Shown here: positions 19,950 through 30,621 of the stretch, one piece after another
Numbering within the stretch: the stretch's first letter is position 1
Layout of the letters: every line of letters begins with the position of its first letter
From: Alentia gelatinosa
Taxonomy: Eukaryota > Annelida > Polychaeta > Phyllodocida > Polynoidae
DNA length: 64,000 bases
Direction of reading: 5' to 3'
NCBI GenBank assembly: GCA_950022655.1
Contig: OX465580.1
Span: forward strand, 2,713,122 to 2,777,121
The notes under the pieces: generated by a model
Database searches by the model: none
What the model was told of the DNA's origin: nothing
What the model saw: the letters and a program-made list of their open reading frames with translations, nothing else
Translations under genes and position numbers: made by a program

Positions 19950-20420
19950 AGGTTTCGTGCAGTGTAAGTTCCTTAGTTAAGGCTAAACATATGGAGATCG
20001 TTACATAGATCAATAAGTCAACTTCATTGAGTATACATAATTATCTTCTGGATTCGACTAATTATTCAGATTAATTGATTATATGGGAAGTGTGTCTAAT
20101 GCATTCGTCATACGATCTAAAAGATTTATTCAGTCTTAATGAATAATTCATGATTCATTATGTATCATAATAATAAATGAATAAACCATTCAGGTTTATG
20201 TAAGGATTTATATTTAATTATTAGATCAGATTAATGAAACAGGTTAATTAGTGAATTGGAAATACTCTCAAGGTGAATCTACGTCCGTTTATATCATAAT
20301 TCCCGCTAGAGGTCGACACCAGCGTTTAGTTAAGTCAATTGAAATATCTTCATAGTCTCTTCATTGTCTGTTACGTCCCGTAGTTGGTTCAGTCTAATTC
20401 TGTAGTTCTTAAGTTAGGCC
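19950..20420 (+). repeat. Large dispersed family X, partial copy
   Basis: Carries GAATCTACGTCCGTTTATATC then CCGCTAGAGGTCGACACC. It matches the reverse strand of 28560-28615 and the plus strand of 59975-60035, with similar flanks rich in AATTAAGTTAA-type words. Possibly the leader or LTR region of an unidentified element. Confidence 0.55.
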
Positions 20421-20423
20421 CCA

Positions 20424-20717
20424 GGGACCTGTTTCACTAGTTTCGTCACATGTCTGTGACACTATACAGAGAGATTTGGTTGTCTGGTTTTGTGACAACA
20501 CAAGTAGCTGCCCTTGGGAAAATACAGACCCTAAACATAGGAATTATACAAATCTACACATCATGGACAGGTTTCACTAGTTTTGTGACAAAAGCGTTAG
20601 ATAGACATGAAAAGGGGCACCGACAGTGCAAGCAAGAACGCACAAAATGAAGTTTGATTTCTAATTCTTATGAAACCGGACATACCATCTAGACATGTCA
20701 TGAAATTAGTGAAACAG
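20424..20717 (+). mobile_element. GGGACCTGTTTCA-family TIR element
   Basis: Begins GGGACCTGTTTCACTAG and ends TTAGTGAAACAG. Collinear with 17277-17585 but more diverged (the last bases of the right end are lost). Confidence 0.75.
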
Positions 20718-20784
20718 AGATGTGATAACATTCTCCTGCGGGATTCCTATACGAATCTGTATGCAGTTAAGTTGCTATTGTCTC

Positions 20785-20940
20785 CTTTTTTTTGTTCTTT
20801 TTTTTTTGAATGTCTTTATTGAGTTTCGATTTTACAATCGTTATTCCAATTCAGTTTTGATGAACATGTGAATAAAAAAAAAAGAGAAAAATCTGTATGA
20901 GATTTACAATGCATTTCTTCTCTATCTCAATACGATAGAC
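20785..20940 (-). mobile_element. Possible LINE 3' end
   Basis: On the minus strand, AATAAAGACATTC followed by a run of A (20800-20815) looks like a retrotransposed 3' tail. There is no coding sequence to assign a family. Confidence 0.35.
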
Positions 20941-21007
20941 TCAATGCTTTAGTCCATGTATAATAGGTATATATATATATATATATACACTCTGTTTCCT
21001 AACTAAG

Positions 21008-21640
21008 GTGGGCGGAGGAGGCAAACCACACAGTGATGAGCAAAGACCAAACCTATAAAACCAGAGCAGGAGAGGAGAAGGTATTGAAAGTGAAACGACC
21101 AAGAACAGAATGCTATAAACACTCACCACTATATACTGGTAATAAAATCTGGAAATGCTTGAAAAACTCCACACAACAACTTAGATCGAGAAAGGACTTC
21201 AAAGGAGAGATAAAGTTAGCCCTTCTGAAACCTGAGATGTATGATAAACTCCAAACTATTTGAGGTAACTCCGGAGTCATATGACCTAGAGCCTATCTCA
21301 TACACATTTAACAAAGCATATACCTATTATACAATACCCAAATATCATTGCCTCGCGGTAAAAAACCATTCTCCAATAACAATCATAAGTAATTCACCCT
21401 GTATAACATATATCATTATAGTCCTACAAACCATCGAGGACTAATACCAGACCCGTGGGGCAACACACATACCCTGTCACGTCAATATATGTTTGTTTGT
21501 CCATGTACTTGTTGTTGCTTGTCTAAATGTAATGTCCTGTGCTGAATGTGTATTTGGGTATTTGTTCCGGACAACTCAAGGAAGAACGCCCTGTAAAGGG
21601 TGATTGTACCGTTCGTCTTTCATGAAAAAAAAATGAAAAA
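21008..21640 (+). mobile_element. LINE 3' fragment with poly(A)-like tail
   Basis: The frame 21033-21263 encodes a typical extreme C-terminus of a LINE ORF2: KVKRPRTECYKHSPLYTGNKIW, then a KDFKGEIK block. It is followed by an untranslated stretch with CTGTAAAGGGTGATTGTACC and an ATG-AAAAAAAAA tail (21621-21645). Strongly 5'-truncated. A (TA)n run at 20970-20988 lies upstream. Confidence 0.7.
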
Positions 21641-21645
21641 AAAAA

Positions 21646-22116
21646 GTGTATACCTTCATGAAGTTACACTTGAAGTTACACATATCTGATATTCTCTGAC
21701 ATTTGGTTATTATGTATACATGTGAGTGATCGATTCTAGGAGTTAATCATTAATTAGTAATTAAAACATCTATCACAACCAGAACAATGGCGTATGTATG
21801 AATAAAGTGGTTAGTTTTGTGCAGTGTTTGCAATAGACTTATTATCAGTTGTGTAGCTTGATGATAAATCCAATAATGACTGGCGTTATGTATGAGTGGC
21901 TGTAATCTCCTCGTACTTGATGATGTGATATCCTTGCATTCATCGGATATTACTACACATCAACTAATCGAAGATTACAGCAACCTACACACAAAAGCAG
22001 TCCTCATTGTGTATTTCTTGCACGGATGACTTTTGAGTGTTCTTATGCAGCATTTAAACCTGATGAATGTAAACATAGATCAAGGCTTTTGGCACTGTCT
22101 TTTTGACATTCTTTTA
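21646..22116. other. No gene seen; one hairpin
   Basis: Contains an imperfect inverted repeat around 21890-21985 (CTGTAATCTCCTCG...TCGAAGATTACAG) with centre GATATCC...GGATATT. Otherwise unrecognised. Confidence 0.4.
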
Positions 22117-22790
22117 TCCTACCCCTAATAAAACACTCCATAGGCTTAACATTGGGTCACTGTATTTGGTCTGGAGTTCAGAAAAATGAAAAATATTGCT
22201 CTCGTTTGATACACTTGACAAATGACATCATCTGTTAATGTAGAAGTAATTTAGACGGGCGGGGTAGGATAAATTCTAAACCAAACTCGAGTCAGTCAAG
22301 TTATTGTTTATCGCACTCCGGCAAGATCGCGTATTACTGCTCTCGGCTTCGCCTCGCACAGTAATAGAGGGAAACTATGTTCCGGTGGGAATAAGTCAAA
22401 GTTACGAGGTAAGGCTTGGAAAAATTACTGCCCAAGGCATAGCCGCGGGCAGTAATTTTTCCAAGCCTTACTGAGTAACTTTGACTTATTTCCACTGGTA
22501 CATGGTTTCTCTATTCCTATATACCTTAAATTGTCGGCTAATATCGATACAAACCGAATGTCTCTGAACGTCAACCTGGGCAGTAAACGTCAGCCTGGGC
22601 AGTAAACGTCAACCTGGGAAGTAACTTCAACCTGGGCAGTAAACAAAAGTTATTCCACCCCCAGCAGCGTTAAGTAATCATAGGTTGTTCGCTCATAGGT
22701 ATATAGGAATATGCGATCTTGCCATCGTGCGATAAATAACAACATGACTAACTCTTGTTTGGTTTCGCCGTATTATTTTCTGTTTTAGGG
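22117..22790. mobile_element. Hairpin-module element with a second element nested in its hairpin
   Basis: Inner block TTATCCTACCCC (22117) to GGGGTAGGATAA (22262-22275). Then hairpin arm CGGCAAGATCGCGTATTACTG and tip CTCGGCTTCGCCTCG (22342-22356). The right arm starts CAGTAATA and is interrupted at about 22368. It resumes as GCGATCTTGCC at 22734, with a possible ATA duplication. The insert (22368-22731) is itself a hairpin (tip CCAAGGCATAGCCGCGG) plus an ATTCCTATATACC-bounded block with four GGGCAGTAAACGTCAACCT-like units. Confidence 0.75.
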
Positions 22791-23014
22791 GCTTGGTAAG
22801 ACACGTGGAGCATGTGGCCTACAGTTCCTGGCACAGGACCAACCTCCAGGAGAACTCTGCTTTGACTGGAGATCCTCAAATTCTATAGGAAATAGCACAT
22901 CAATCATTTGTGTCAATGCAGGCAACAAAGAAAATGTGTAACTCTATCAATATATGTGCAGCAAGATGTGTTGTCACCACACTACAGTATCCAGGGGAAC
23001 GTTTGATATCTGGG

Positions 23015-23130
23015 AAATGATAATTAGTAGAAACCGAACGAGAGTTAGACTTGTCGGTGTTTATGCCACAACGGGAAGGTCGTGTATTACTACGCGAAGC
23101 GTTAGCTGTGTGTAGTGAGGAACAGACCTG
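23015..23130. mobile_element. Hairpin-module fragment cut by the Penelope-like element
   Basis: ATTAGTAGAAACCGAACGAG through the tip GCGAAGCGTTAGC to GAGGAACAGACCTGACC, where similarity to 17720-17760 and 33470 (reverse) stops. The Penelope-like sequence starts right there. Confidence 0.7.
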
Positions 23131-24945
23131 ACCTGACCAAGGCTCATAGACAACTACGTGATGTAAAAGTCTATAAGGGACTACTCTCAGACCCAACAAA
23201 AACCCTAAATGACCAGATAACGGGAAAACTCCAGGCTATGGTAGAAAATGGGGAAATAACCCCCAAAATGGGGGAAGCTCTAGAAACAAACAAGCCACGG
23301 GCACGTCAAATATATTTCCTACCAAAAATCCACAAGGGAAAACTCCCTCCACCGGGTAGACCGGTTGTATCTGCCAACGGGTGCGTAACCGAGAAAATCT
23401 CAAAATTTGTAGACTTCTTCCTTGAACCGAAGTACCCAAAGTCCAGTCGTATGTCAAAGACACCAACCATTTCCTTGAGAAAATAAACGAAGTAGAGAGA
23501 GTCGAAAAAGGCTGTATATTGGGAACGCTAGATGTGAGCGCCCTATACACCAACATCCCGAATATAGAAGCGATCGACACAATCCAGAAAAAAACTAGAG
23601 AGAGTGAGAAAGGTATCTGACAAACCTAGTATGCAAAGCCTAGTTGAATTACTAGGCATGGTATTGAACAACAACAATATTCAATTCAATGGGGAAAACT
23701 TCATACAGATAAGCGGAACAGCGATGGGCACCAGGTTGGCCCCATCATACGCAAATCTGTTTATGGAGACACTGGAGGTCGATATCCTGAAGGGATATCA
23801 CCTTAAGCCGAAAGTGTGGTGGAGATATATCGATGATATATTCTTCATCTGGGAACACGGTGAAACAGAACTAGACAATTGGTTCAGTTACCTTAGCAAG
23901 TTCCACTATAGTATAAAGTTCACCATAGAAACTTTGGAAAATCAGGTGAATTTCCTCGACACCACAGTAAAGGTCTCCACTGAAGGTGACCTATACACCG
24001 ACCTGTATACCAAACCCAAAGACGAGAATACGTACCTAAGGTATAATTCAGCCCATCCACCAGCACAGAAAAAGAGTATACCATACTCACAACTGCTGAG
24101 GGTTAAGAGAATCTGCTCTAGAGAGATGGACTACGAAATCCACTCCAGGAGGAAAATCAATGAGTTCAGAGAAAGGGGGTATCCCCAAGATCTACTCAAC
24201 GACTGCAAAACGAGAGTCGATGAAATAGATAGGGAAACCACTCTGAGGAAAAAAGAAAAAACACCAGATGAACAAGAACAAACAAAAATGTTCTTGATCA
24301 GTACATACAGACCGGGGAATAATATTCTCCCGGACATTGTACAGAAAAACTGGGAAATTCTAGGCAAATCAACAACAACAAAACCCCTCTATCAAACGAA
24401 ATTGACGAAGGGATACAGGAGGCCCAAGAACCTAAGGGACCACCTAGTGCGGGCTCGCACACAATACCACCCGGAAAGCACCAAAAGGTGCAAAAAACGA
24501 TGGGACAATACATGCAAGAGAAAAAATTGCAAGTATTGCCCCCTATTGGGTAAGAAAGCAACCATCAAATCGAAAACCAAGGGTACCAAACACGCCTGCA
24601 AAAACAAAATAACTTGCAACAGTTCCAACCTCATGTATTGCATACAACGCAAACAATGCGGAGCCCAATATGTATGGCAAACAAAACGGAAAATCAGGGA
24701 GAGAATCTCAGAACATTTGAGATCAATCAAAAATAAATCTCAAATTAGTGACGTGGCTAGGCACTTCAACTCGCCAGACCACAAAGGCACACAGGATGTA
24801 GGAGTATATGTACTGGACTACATACAAACACCCAGAAAGTGGACAGGCAAAGACTCTGAGGGACAAAATTGAGTACAATTGGATCCATCGTTTGAAGAGT
24901 CAGGCCCCTAGGGGCCTAAACACTATGGACAGTAAATATGGCTAG
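23131..24945 (+). pseudogene. Penelope-like element, RT plus GIY-YIG, 5'-truncated and frame-broken
   Basis: Reverse transcriptase of the Penelope type: KIHKG, GRPVVSANG and TEKISKFVD (23115-23430), then LDVSALYTNIPN in a second frame (about 23450-23590). After that comes the first frame again with GTAMGTRLAPSYANL and the catalytic YIDD (23826-23837). A linker with CKRKNCKYC precedes a C-terminal GIY-YIG-like endonuclease (from about 24630: LMYCIQ...QYVWQTKRK). The usual glycine of the second motif is tryptophan here. The frame changes near 23450, 23590 and 24845; the natural C-terminus (WIHRLKSQAP...) reads to a TAG at 24945. Enzymes of this group prime from nicked DNA. This copy cannot encode a full protein as read. 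Confidence 0.85.
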
Positions 24946-25750
24946 GAAAATCAAAATGCCACGTCAAATTTTTTTTTCCAATGGAGATCCAAGGATAAAG
25001 ACCACAGTCTCAATCCCCAAATCCAATTTTTCCCGAAAATCTCCACAAAGAAAGAGGGAAATGGGAAAATATTTTTATAAAACATGAATACCCACCACAC
25101 TCCTAGCCATAGCAACTACAAGTGACTGGAGGGAATGATTTATTACAAAAAGAGGAAACTCATCGGGAAAAAGTTTTTTCCCAAAAAAACAAGAAAACCC
25201 ACATAGGGTCTTTCTGCCAAAGACCCCCAGGGAGGCTATTTTTAGCCCGAAGAGACCAGTAAGGTCGAAACTAACGAGCAAGCGGAGTCCAACCCAACAG
25301 GGTAGACTCCCATTCTACACAGAACAATCAATTCCTACCACCACCACCAGATGGCAGGTAGGGACACTGAACACTGATACCCACAGGACCCACCAGAGGT
25401 GGACACTGTGACTACAAGTCACACACAGGGTATACAAAACGCTCAGGGATAGGCCAGAAATTTTTCGCACCGCTCTTTGTCTGCACACACAGCCAATGAA
25501 AAACGCGGAAATTGATCACATGATCGTCTGGACCAACCATGGTCAAGTTCTGTAGAGTTCCACTGAATAAATTAACGCCCAGACGCGGGACAAACCCGCC
25601 AAATCCAGTCACTTGCTCGTTAGTCGCGAAGCCGCCTTGTTTTCACATCAATATCAATACATATTTATCCATTAATCTCACTTACTCTGTGACAGTATCT
25701 AATCAATGTACCAAACTGTTTATCGTATAAATTTTCTCATCAAATTTATA
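24946..25750 (+). other. Likely 3' region of the Penelope-like element, then unique DNA
   Basis: No ORF of recognisable family. A-rich stretches (24968-24978, 25170-25200) occur. The 3' boundary cannot be placed without another copy. Confidence 0.35.
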
Positions 25751-26287
25751 CTGTTTTTAATACCTGCCTTCGCGGTATTTATAAATTTTTCAACCTCCAC
25801 ACTCACGACTCTGTTTATGTCCTTACATCACCAGCACCACTTTGTAAAATACTGAATCATACTGACTTCTTCATGTGCAACATAATCTAGACCCCCCTTG
25901 ATGATTTACTGGTGTGTAGACAGTTGGTGTCTCCCATGCACAAACTTGTCTGTTTAGAATCTATTCTTCTAGACTCAGGCAGATGCACTTGAGTGCACTG
26001 CAACTGCGCCATTACTTCACGCATGATTTGTTTCATGTGTCTTATAGTTATACAGCCACCATTACAAGAAACATGTCTATTGTAGTTCATAAAGCCAGAC
26101 CTGAAACTGTGTGCAGTCAAATAGACACTAATATAACATTCATTCAACATCACAATATAAGAGATCGCATTGCAGATTCTGAAGTGGGTATATTTGTGTA
26201 AATCTGTGTATTTATAATCGATACGTGGAGTACACTGTATATAGGGAAGCAGATATGAAGTATTGAGGTAAGTATCTGTGTGTATTT
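25751..26287. other. No gene seen
   Basis: Only short frames on both strands, with no recognisable motif. Confidence 0.4.
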
Positions 26288-26580
26288 ATAAGAAGGAAAC
26301 CAACGAGATGAAAATAGCTTGGTCCGTACTCCACCGAATTTGACTGGAGAGTAATTCACGAAGCGAAGCTGAGTGAATTACTCTGTGGTCAAATGAGGTG
26401 GAGTTATTGTCATTGAGTCGGTTTCTGATTTTATCTCACCCTGTATAACATAATTTATTGATTAAATGAATCACCCAATAAGCCATTGAGTATTGGGTAC
26501 ACGAACTTCATGGCCGTGGAGTACGAGTTACTAATGTTAAGCCTATGGAGAAAAATACCGGGGTGAGGTAATTATTAATA
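26288..26580. mobile_element. Hairpin-module element (TTATCTCACCC ends)
   Basis: Arms GAAACCAACGAGATG...TGACTGGAGAGTAATTCAC and GTGAATTACTCTGTGGTCA with tip ACGAAGCGAAGCTGAGT (26349-26365). Then TTTATCTCACCCTG (26442) to CGGGGTGAGGTAA (26560-26572), preceded by AATGTTAAGCCTATGGAG. Relatives at 53050 and 3831. Confidence 0.7.
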
Positions 26581-26979
26581 CCTAATGTGTACTAATACAA
26601 TGTATTGATTTACTGTATAGGTGGACAGATCAGAGTGCCTAGAATTTCCTGCAGTGATTACAGAACCACCATCAATAATATATAAAGTAGGGAGTTTGTT
26701 TACTAGGCATTTGACTGGCAATTGGACTTAGGCTATCACTAAACCCTTTTAACAAACATACATTTGAGGTATTTCAAATTCTATCTGTAGATGGCTCCTC
26801 TAATTAATGAGTTGAAGTATGAAGTATGAACTCACTGTCTATAAAAGCAACAACTCCAGCAGTGATTTACTTATTATACATAAAAAAGGAAAGACTTAAT
26901 TTATCCGTGTATGTACCTTTGGCATTGGCCTTGCCTTAAAACACTTCAAGAAAGGCATATTTGAAGTATTTATCTTTTT
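26581..26979. other. No gene seen
   Basis: AT-rich; no coding or repeat signal recognised. Confidence 0.4.
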
Positions 26980-27415
26980 CACACTTTTTCATACACTTTT
27001 TCACACATCGTTTTGCCATATAACGTAAAAATACTGTACGGACCAATGGTCCGTACACTAAAATACGGACCACCTTGCCATACATGTTTATTAGGGTATT
27101 GGTTGTTAAGCTTAATGAAATTAATGATTTTTCAAAAGATTTTGGGTATATAGTAAATATATAACGTCCAACCATGCTGTACAATTCAAAGAACTTGATG
27201 GTTATTTACAGTTTGTACATAAATGCCTCGGTCCGTACAAACCGTAAATTACCATCTCGTTCTGTGAATTGTACAGCATGGTCAGGACGTTCTGTATAAG
27301 TACAGGTGTGTATGGGTGTGCGTCGCAACGGGAGGGTGCAAACAAAAGGTGAGCATGGTCCTGATGTACCTCACGAAGCAGACAGTCCATTATTACAGGG
27401 CTCGATGTAGCATAT
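26980..27415. repeat. GGTCCGTAC family repeat, copy 1
   Basis: Shares with 54050-54390 the run TGACGTAAAAATACTGTACGG, the small palindrome CGGACCAATGGTCCG (27038-27052), ACGGACCACCTTGCCATAC and TATATAGTAAATATATAA, in order. A GGTCCGTACAAACCGTAAATTA word follows in both. Non-coding. Confidence 0.75.
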
Positions 27416-27712
27416 CATCGTAAAACTGGATGAGTTTTAATCTTGGCCACTGTATGCCATGACTGGAGTTTGGCAAAGTGAAGTCCAGAGCCCAAACTCC
27501 AGGAGTGGAATGCTGTGGCCAAGAATAAAACTCATCAGGTTTTGATTTTATCATGCCCTGTCTCCTCGATTTTGGAATATTACATGATGATAATTCTGTA
27601 TGCCACTAGTGGCATATAGTACTCTGTATGCCAGTCAGCGTGGCATACGGAAACTCAATGTTAAGCCTATGGGATTTTATATTAGGGGTAGGATAAATAT
27701 ATATATATAATA
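27416..27712. mobile_element. Hairpin-module element, inverse of 33641-33950
   Basis: Outer arms AAACTGGATGAGTTTTAATC / AAAACTCATCAGGTTTT around CTTGGCCAC...GTGGCCAAG. The tip is shortened here (AAGTGAAGTCCAGAGCCC). Then an inner block from TTTATCATGCCC to ATTAGGGGTAGGATAA (27695-27711), with GCCACTAGTGGC (27602) and CAATGTTAAGCCTATGGG before the end. Confidence 0.75.
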
Positions 27713-28369
27713 TTGGTACGTGCCAAATGAGGCAATAGTTATATACAATGGTGATAATAGTAGTGAATGAATAATAAATGAGTGATTGGAGGTAAGATAA
27801 AACAACAATAACCGGGTTTATTCACATAGTATAAACCAATAAAATTAAATACATCTAGATAAAATGTTGAAATCGCCTTGCCCACTGGAGAGGTAACGAC
27901 AAAGTGAGAGATGCACATCGAATCAGTGACGTAACCGGTACATGTTACAGTGACGTAACCGTTACCAGGGATTGTTGGAAACAATGGGAATTACCCAGGA
28001 TACTGGTAACTGGGGATTATGGTCACTACAATTTATATCAATATAACAAGCTATATTCCAATATCTATATAAAATCCTTTAAGATTCGAGTATTGCATCT
28101 CTATAAGTGACATTTCACTAGGTCAATATCATATGATTTTCCAGACATTGAAAAGTCATTTCTAAGATAAAGTATAAAATGATTGATTTGAGACCCTTAC
28201 ATTTCACATGTTTTCCCAAATCTAATTGACACAATTAGACGTTAAACTGCTCAAACAAACATGTTTTCAAATTCAATTGCACTATTCTGGTAGTGGTACT
28301 TGTTAATTACACTTAATTAATGATAATCTCCTAGAGGGAGCTGAAATAGCTATTCTATACATATAGTTC
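27713..28369. other. No gene seen
   Basis: A direct duplication of CAGTGACGTAACCG at 27921-27962. Otherwise only short frames. Confidence 0.4.
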
Positions 28370-29770
28370 CTCAAATCCTTACATGAGGACGTTAGGACGT
28401 CTAGTGAAGAAGAGAGAAACCTTTATTAACCTTAACCTAGAACGTGTACGACGTCTGGAGGTTCGTCTGGGAATTACAGAATTATAACTTTATCAATTAC
28501 GGCATGTAGCGGCCAGATTAAAGATTAAGGAATCAAAACAGAACTTAACTAAATTATAAGTGTCGACCTCTAGCGGTAGTTCTGATATAAACGTACGTGG
28601 ATTCGCCTTATACGTAATTCCAATATACCAATTAATCGGAATCTTTAATTAGATCCATTATATAATTACATAGTTCTTACTTAAATTCTTTACTAACTTA
28701 AATATGTAAGGAGAGATGGATCTTACGCCGAACTCAGTTATCTCTTAACTTAATAGTATGAGACGAAGCAGTGATCTTGTGTGTAACGCGACCACGAGTG
28801 TTTCCCGGTTGTTTTTCTCTCTCCGAAGTCGACTACTGTCGGTTCCCGCGGTCCTATCTCATTGGTCAGTGAATCTGTTTGTCTCCAATATCATTGGTCG
28901 ACAAGAATGCGCTCTTGCTAGGCACGGCGGGTGCCTAGCAACCCTGGTCCTGTCAATGCGGACCGCCCGCCCTCTGAATTTTTTCGGATGAAATCGGTGC
29001 AATCGGCTGAAATCGGGGACCCGATTTTATCCAACGGAAGAGTTTTTTACAACTTATCTCTTAACTTAATAATCTTTAATAACTTACATTAATTAACTTA
29101 CTAGATATTAATTAGCTTAATTAACTTACTAGATATTATTCATTATTAAATCGTGTCTTGAGTATTCATGGAAGAGATCAAAGATTGAAGTATAGTTTGT
29201 AATGTTTAATGAATCATATCAAAGCGGCATACAGATAGTAATCAATCAACATGGTATTGGATCATTGGTTTGTTCAATCAATAAACCTTTTGGCTTATTG
29301 CCAAAACACATCTGATGCCAGAAAAGTCTTAATAATTGTCAGACATCAAAGTCAATGTTGTTCTAGACTTTTCTCATAATTGTCTAGTGAATATCCACCT
29401 AATTAGCAGAGTTGGCATTCTGCAAAGTTCAACGTTCTCTTCAAAGATTTCAATAGTTCGAAGTTTAGATGTCTGTAGATAGTCAATGAACTTTCACGAA
29501 GTCAACAGTGGTATTCAGTAGAATCTTAATGAATTAAGGTTGATTAACCAATTAGACTCACCAATTAAAGATTGTCCAAAATGAACTGACAGTGTTCCAC
29601 TAATCTTTCATAAATACAAAGAATCACCGTTCATTAACACTTAATATTCTAACACTTGATATGTATACTTTGGTCTAAACACTTGATACCAACACTTGAT
29701 ACTAAGATACATTGTTATTTCCCTTATTGTAATACATCAATATACAACTATTTTAATACATGAATACCTA
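28370..29770 (-). repeat. Large dispersed family X, long copy
   Basis: On the minus strand it matches 19950-20420 and the split copy 55300-56682/59930-60290. Shared points: the CGAATCCACGTACGTTTATATC / CTAGAGGTCGACAC block at 28563-28608 and GGCGTAAGATCCATCTCTCC at about 28710-28730 (compare 56602-56625). A GC-rich internal part (28750-28990) has two ATTGGTC (inverted CCAAT) words and CCTAGCAACC. No protein found; class unknown. Confidence 0.5.
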
Positions 29771-29854
29771 CATATGCGCGCATTACTAATATCTCCCATA
29801 TCCCAGACCATCAGAGCACTCCTATGCTATTCTATGCGGAGACCTTGACATAAG

Positions 29855-30010
29855 AGTACACTGGCCACCAGAGCAGACGTTTGCTATGACGAAATTCAAA
29901 CGCTAATAACGTCGGAACGGCGCGGCCGATATTCTTCATTTTTGGTGCGGTTATAGGCCAGATGTACCCCCTACTCGTGTCAATTCGTATGGAAAGCACG
30001 GGGAACCCTC
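29855..30010 (+). repeat. Conserved module shared by several element types
   Basis: CTGGCCACCAGAGCAGACG, then TATGACGAAATTCAAACGC, TCGGAACGG, TCTTCAT-TTTGG and ATGTACCCCCTACTCGTGT. The same order of words recurs at 53510-53610, 53385-53420 (inverse), 2720-2890, 1360-1445 and 9755-9845 (inverse), inside elements whose ends differ. Confidence 0.7.
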
Positions 30011-30027
30011 TATAAACGCACAATGAG

Positions 30028-30160
30028 GTTTGATAGAGCCTAAGACAATTCTATACTTGTCTTAGACAGGGACAATTTTAGCGGCGATCGAACGTGCCGT
30101 GCTGAATCAGTGTCTATAGCACAGCCGGCATTTTGTGTCTTGCAAATTGTCTTCCAACTG
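30028..30160 (+). repeat. GGGCCCTGTTTTTTAG-family fragment
   Basis: GAGCCTAAGACAATTCTATACTTGTC and TTTAGCGGCGATC, then GCCGGCATTTTGTG, collinear with 53685-53775 and partly 11418-11500. Ends are missing. Confidence 0.6.
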
Positions 30161-30455
30161 CACATATAATTGCCACCCATCGCTGACTCTGCCGCTAACT
30201 AACTTAGTGCCATCATAGTTCATAAACATTATTTCATATATTCACTTAAAAAGCATTCTTTAGTGAACAACAAATGAAACTTATATCATATATCACCTTA
30301 ATTCAGAAAAATACCAATGTTGCTTGTTGTTCACAGCCAGCTGATATGGTAGTGTTCACTCTTCTATGTTTCCTTTTTTTCACTCCTTTTACTGTATATG
30401 CCTTCATTTTGTAAATCTGTATTTGCCAATTCTCATCTTCATGTTGTATCACCAG

Positions 30456-30621
30456 AGTGCAATGGAGAATGAAGGGGAACCAACACAGAAAGCCATTAGC
30501 GATGACAAACACGTAAGAAAATTAGCTGATTCGCTGAGTAGACTACAGACATCTTATACCGATGCGGTCCTCAAGGTGGGTGAGCGTACCTTCCCATGTC
30601 ACCGAGTCATACTCGCAGCAG
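30456..30621 (+). CDS. KLHL exon 1 (first coding)
   Basis: Acceptor TTGTATCACCAG, six untranslated bases, then ATGGAGAATG. Ends GCAGCAG|GTAGGG. Encodes MENEGEPTQ...SYTDAVLKVGERTFPCHRVILAA, the first half of BTB. The frame is also open upstream to 30366, but that stretch is the pyrimidine-rich intron end. Confidence 0.85.

Noticed and set aside
22786..22945. Exon candidate after TTCTGTTTTAG (frames reading GLVRHVEHVAYSSW... or GLGKTRGACG...)
   Set aside because: Two frames are plausible, neither is of recognised family, and the phase does not match the orphan exon at 18302.
23604..24872. Host telomerase-like or independent RT gene
   Set aside because: YIDD plus C-terminal GIY-YIG-like domain and flanking repeats identify a Penelope-like element.
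28750..28990. KLHL promoter at the GC-rich stretch with two inverted CCAAT words
   Set aside because: The stretch lies inside repeat family X, and no 5' exon could be linked to it; kept only as a note.
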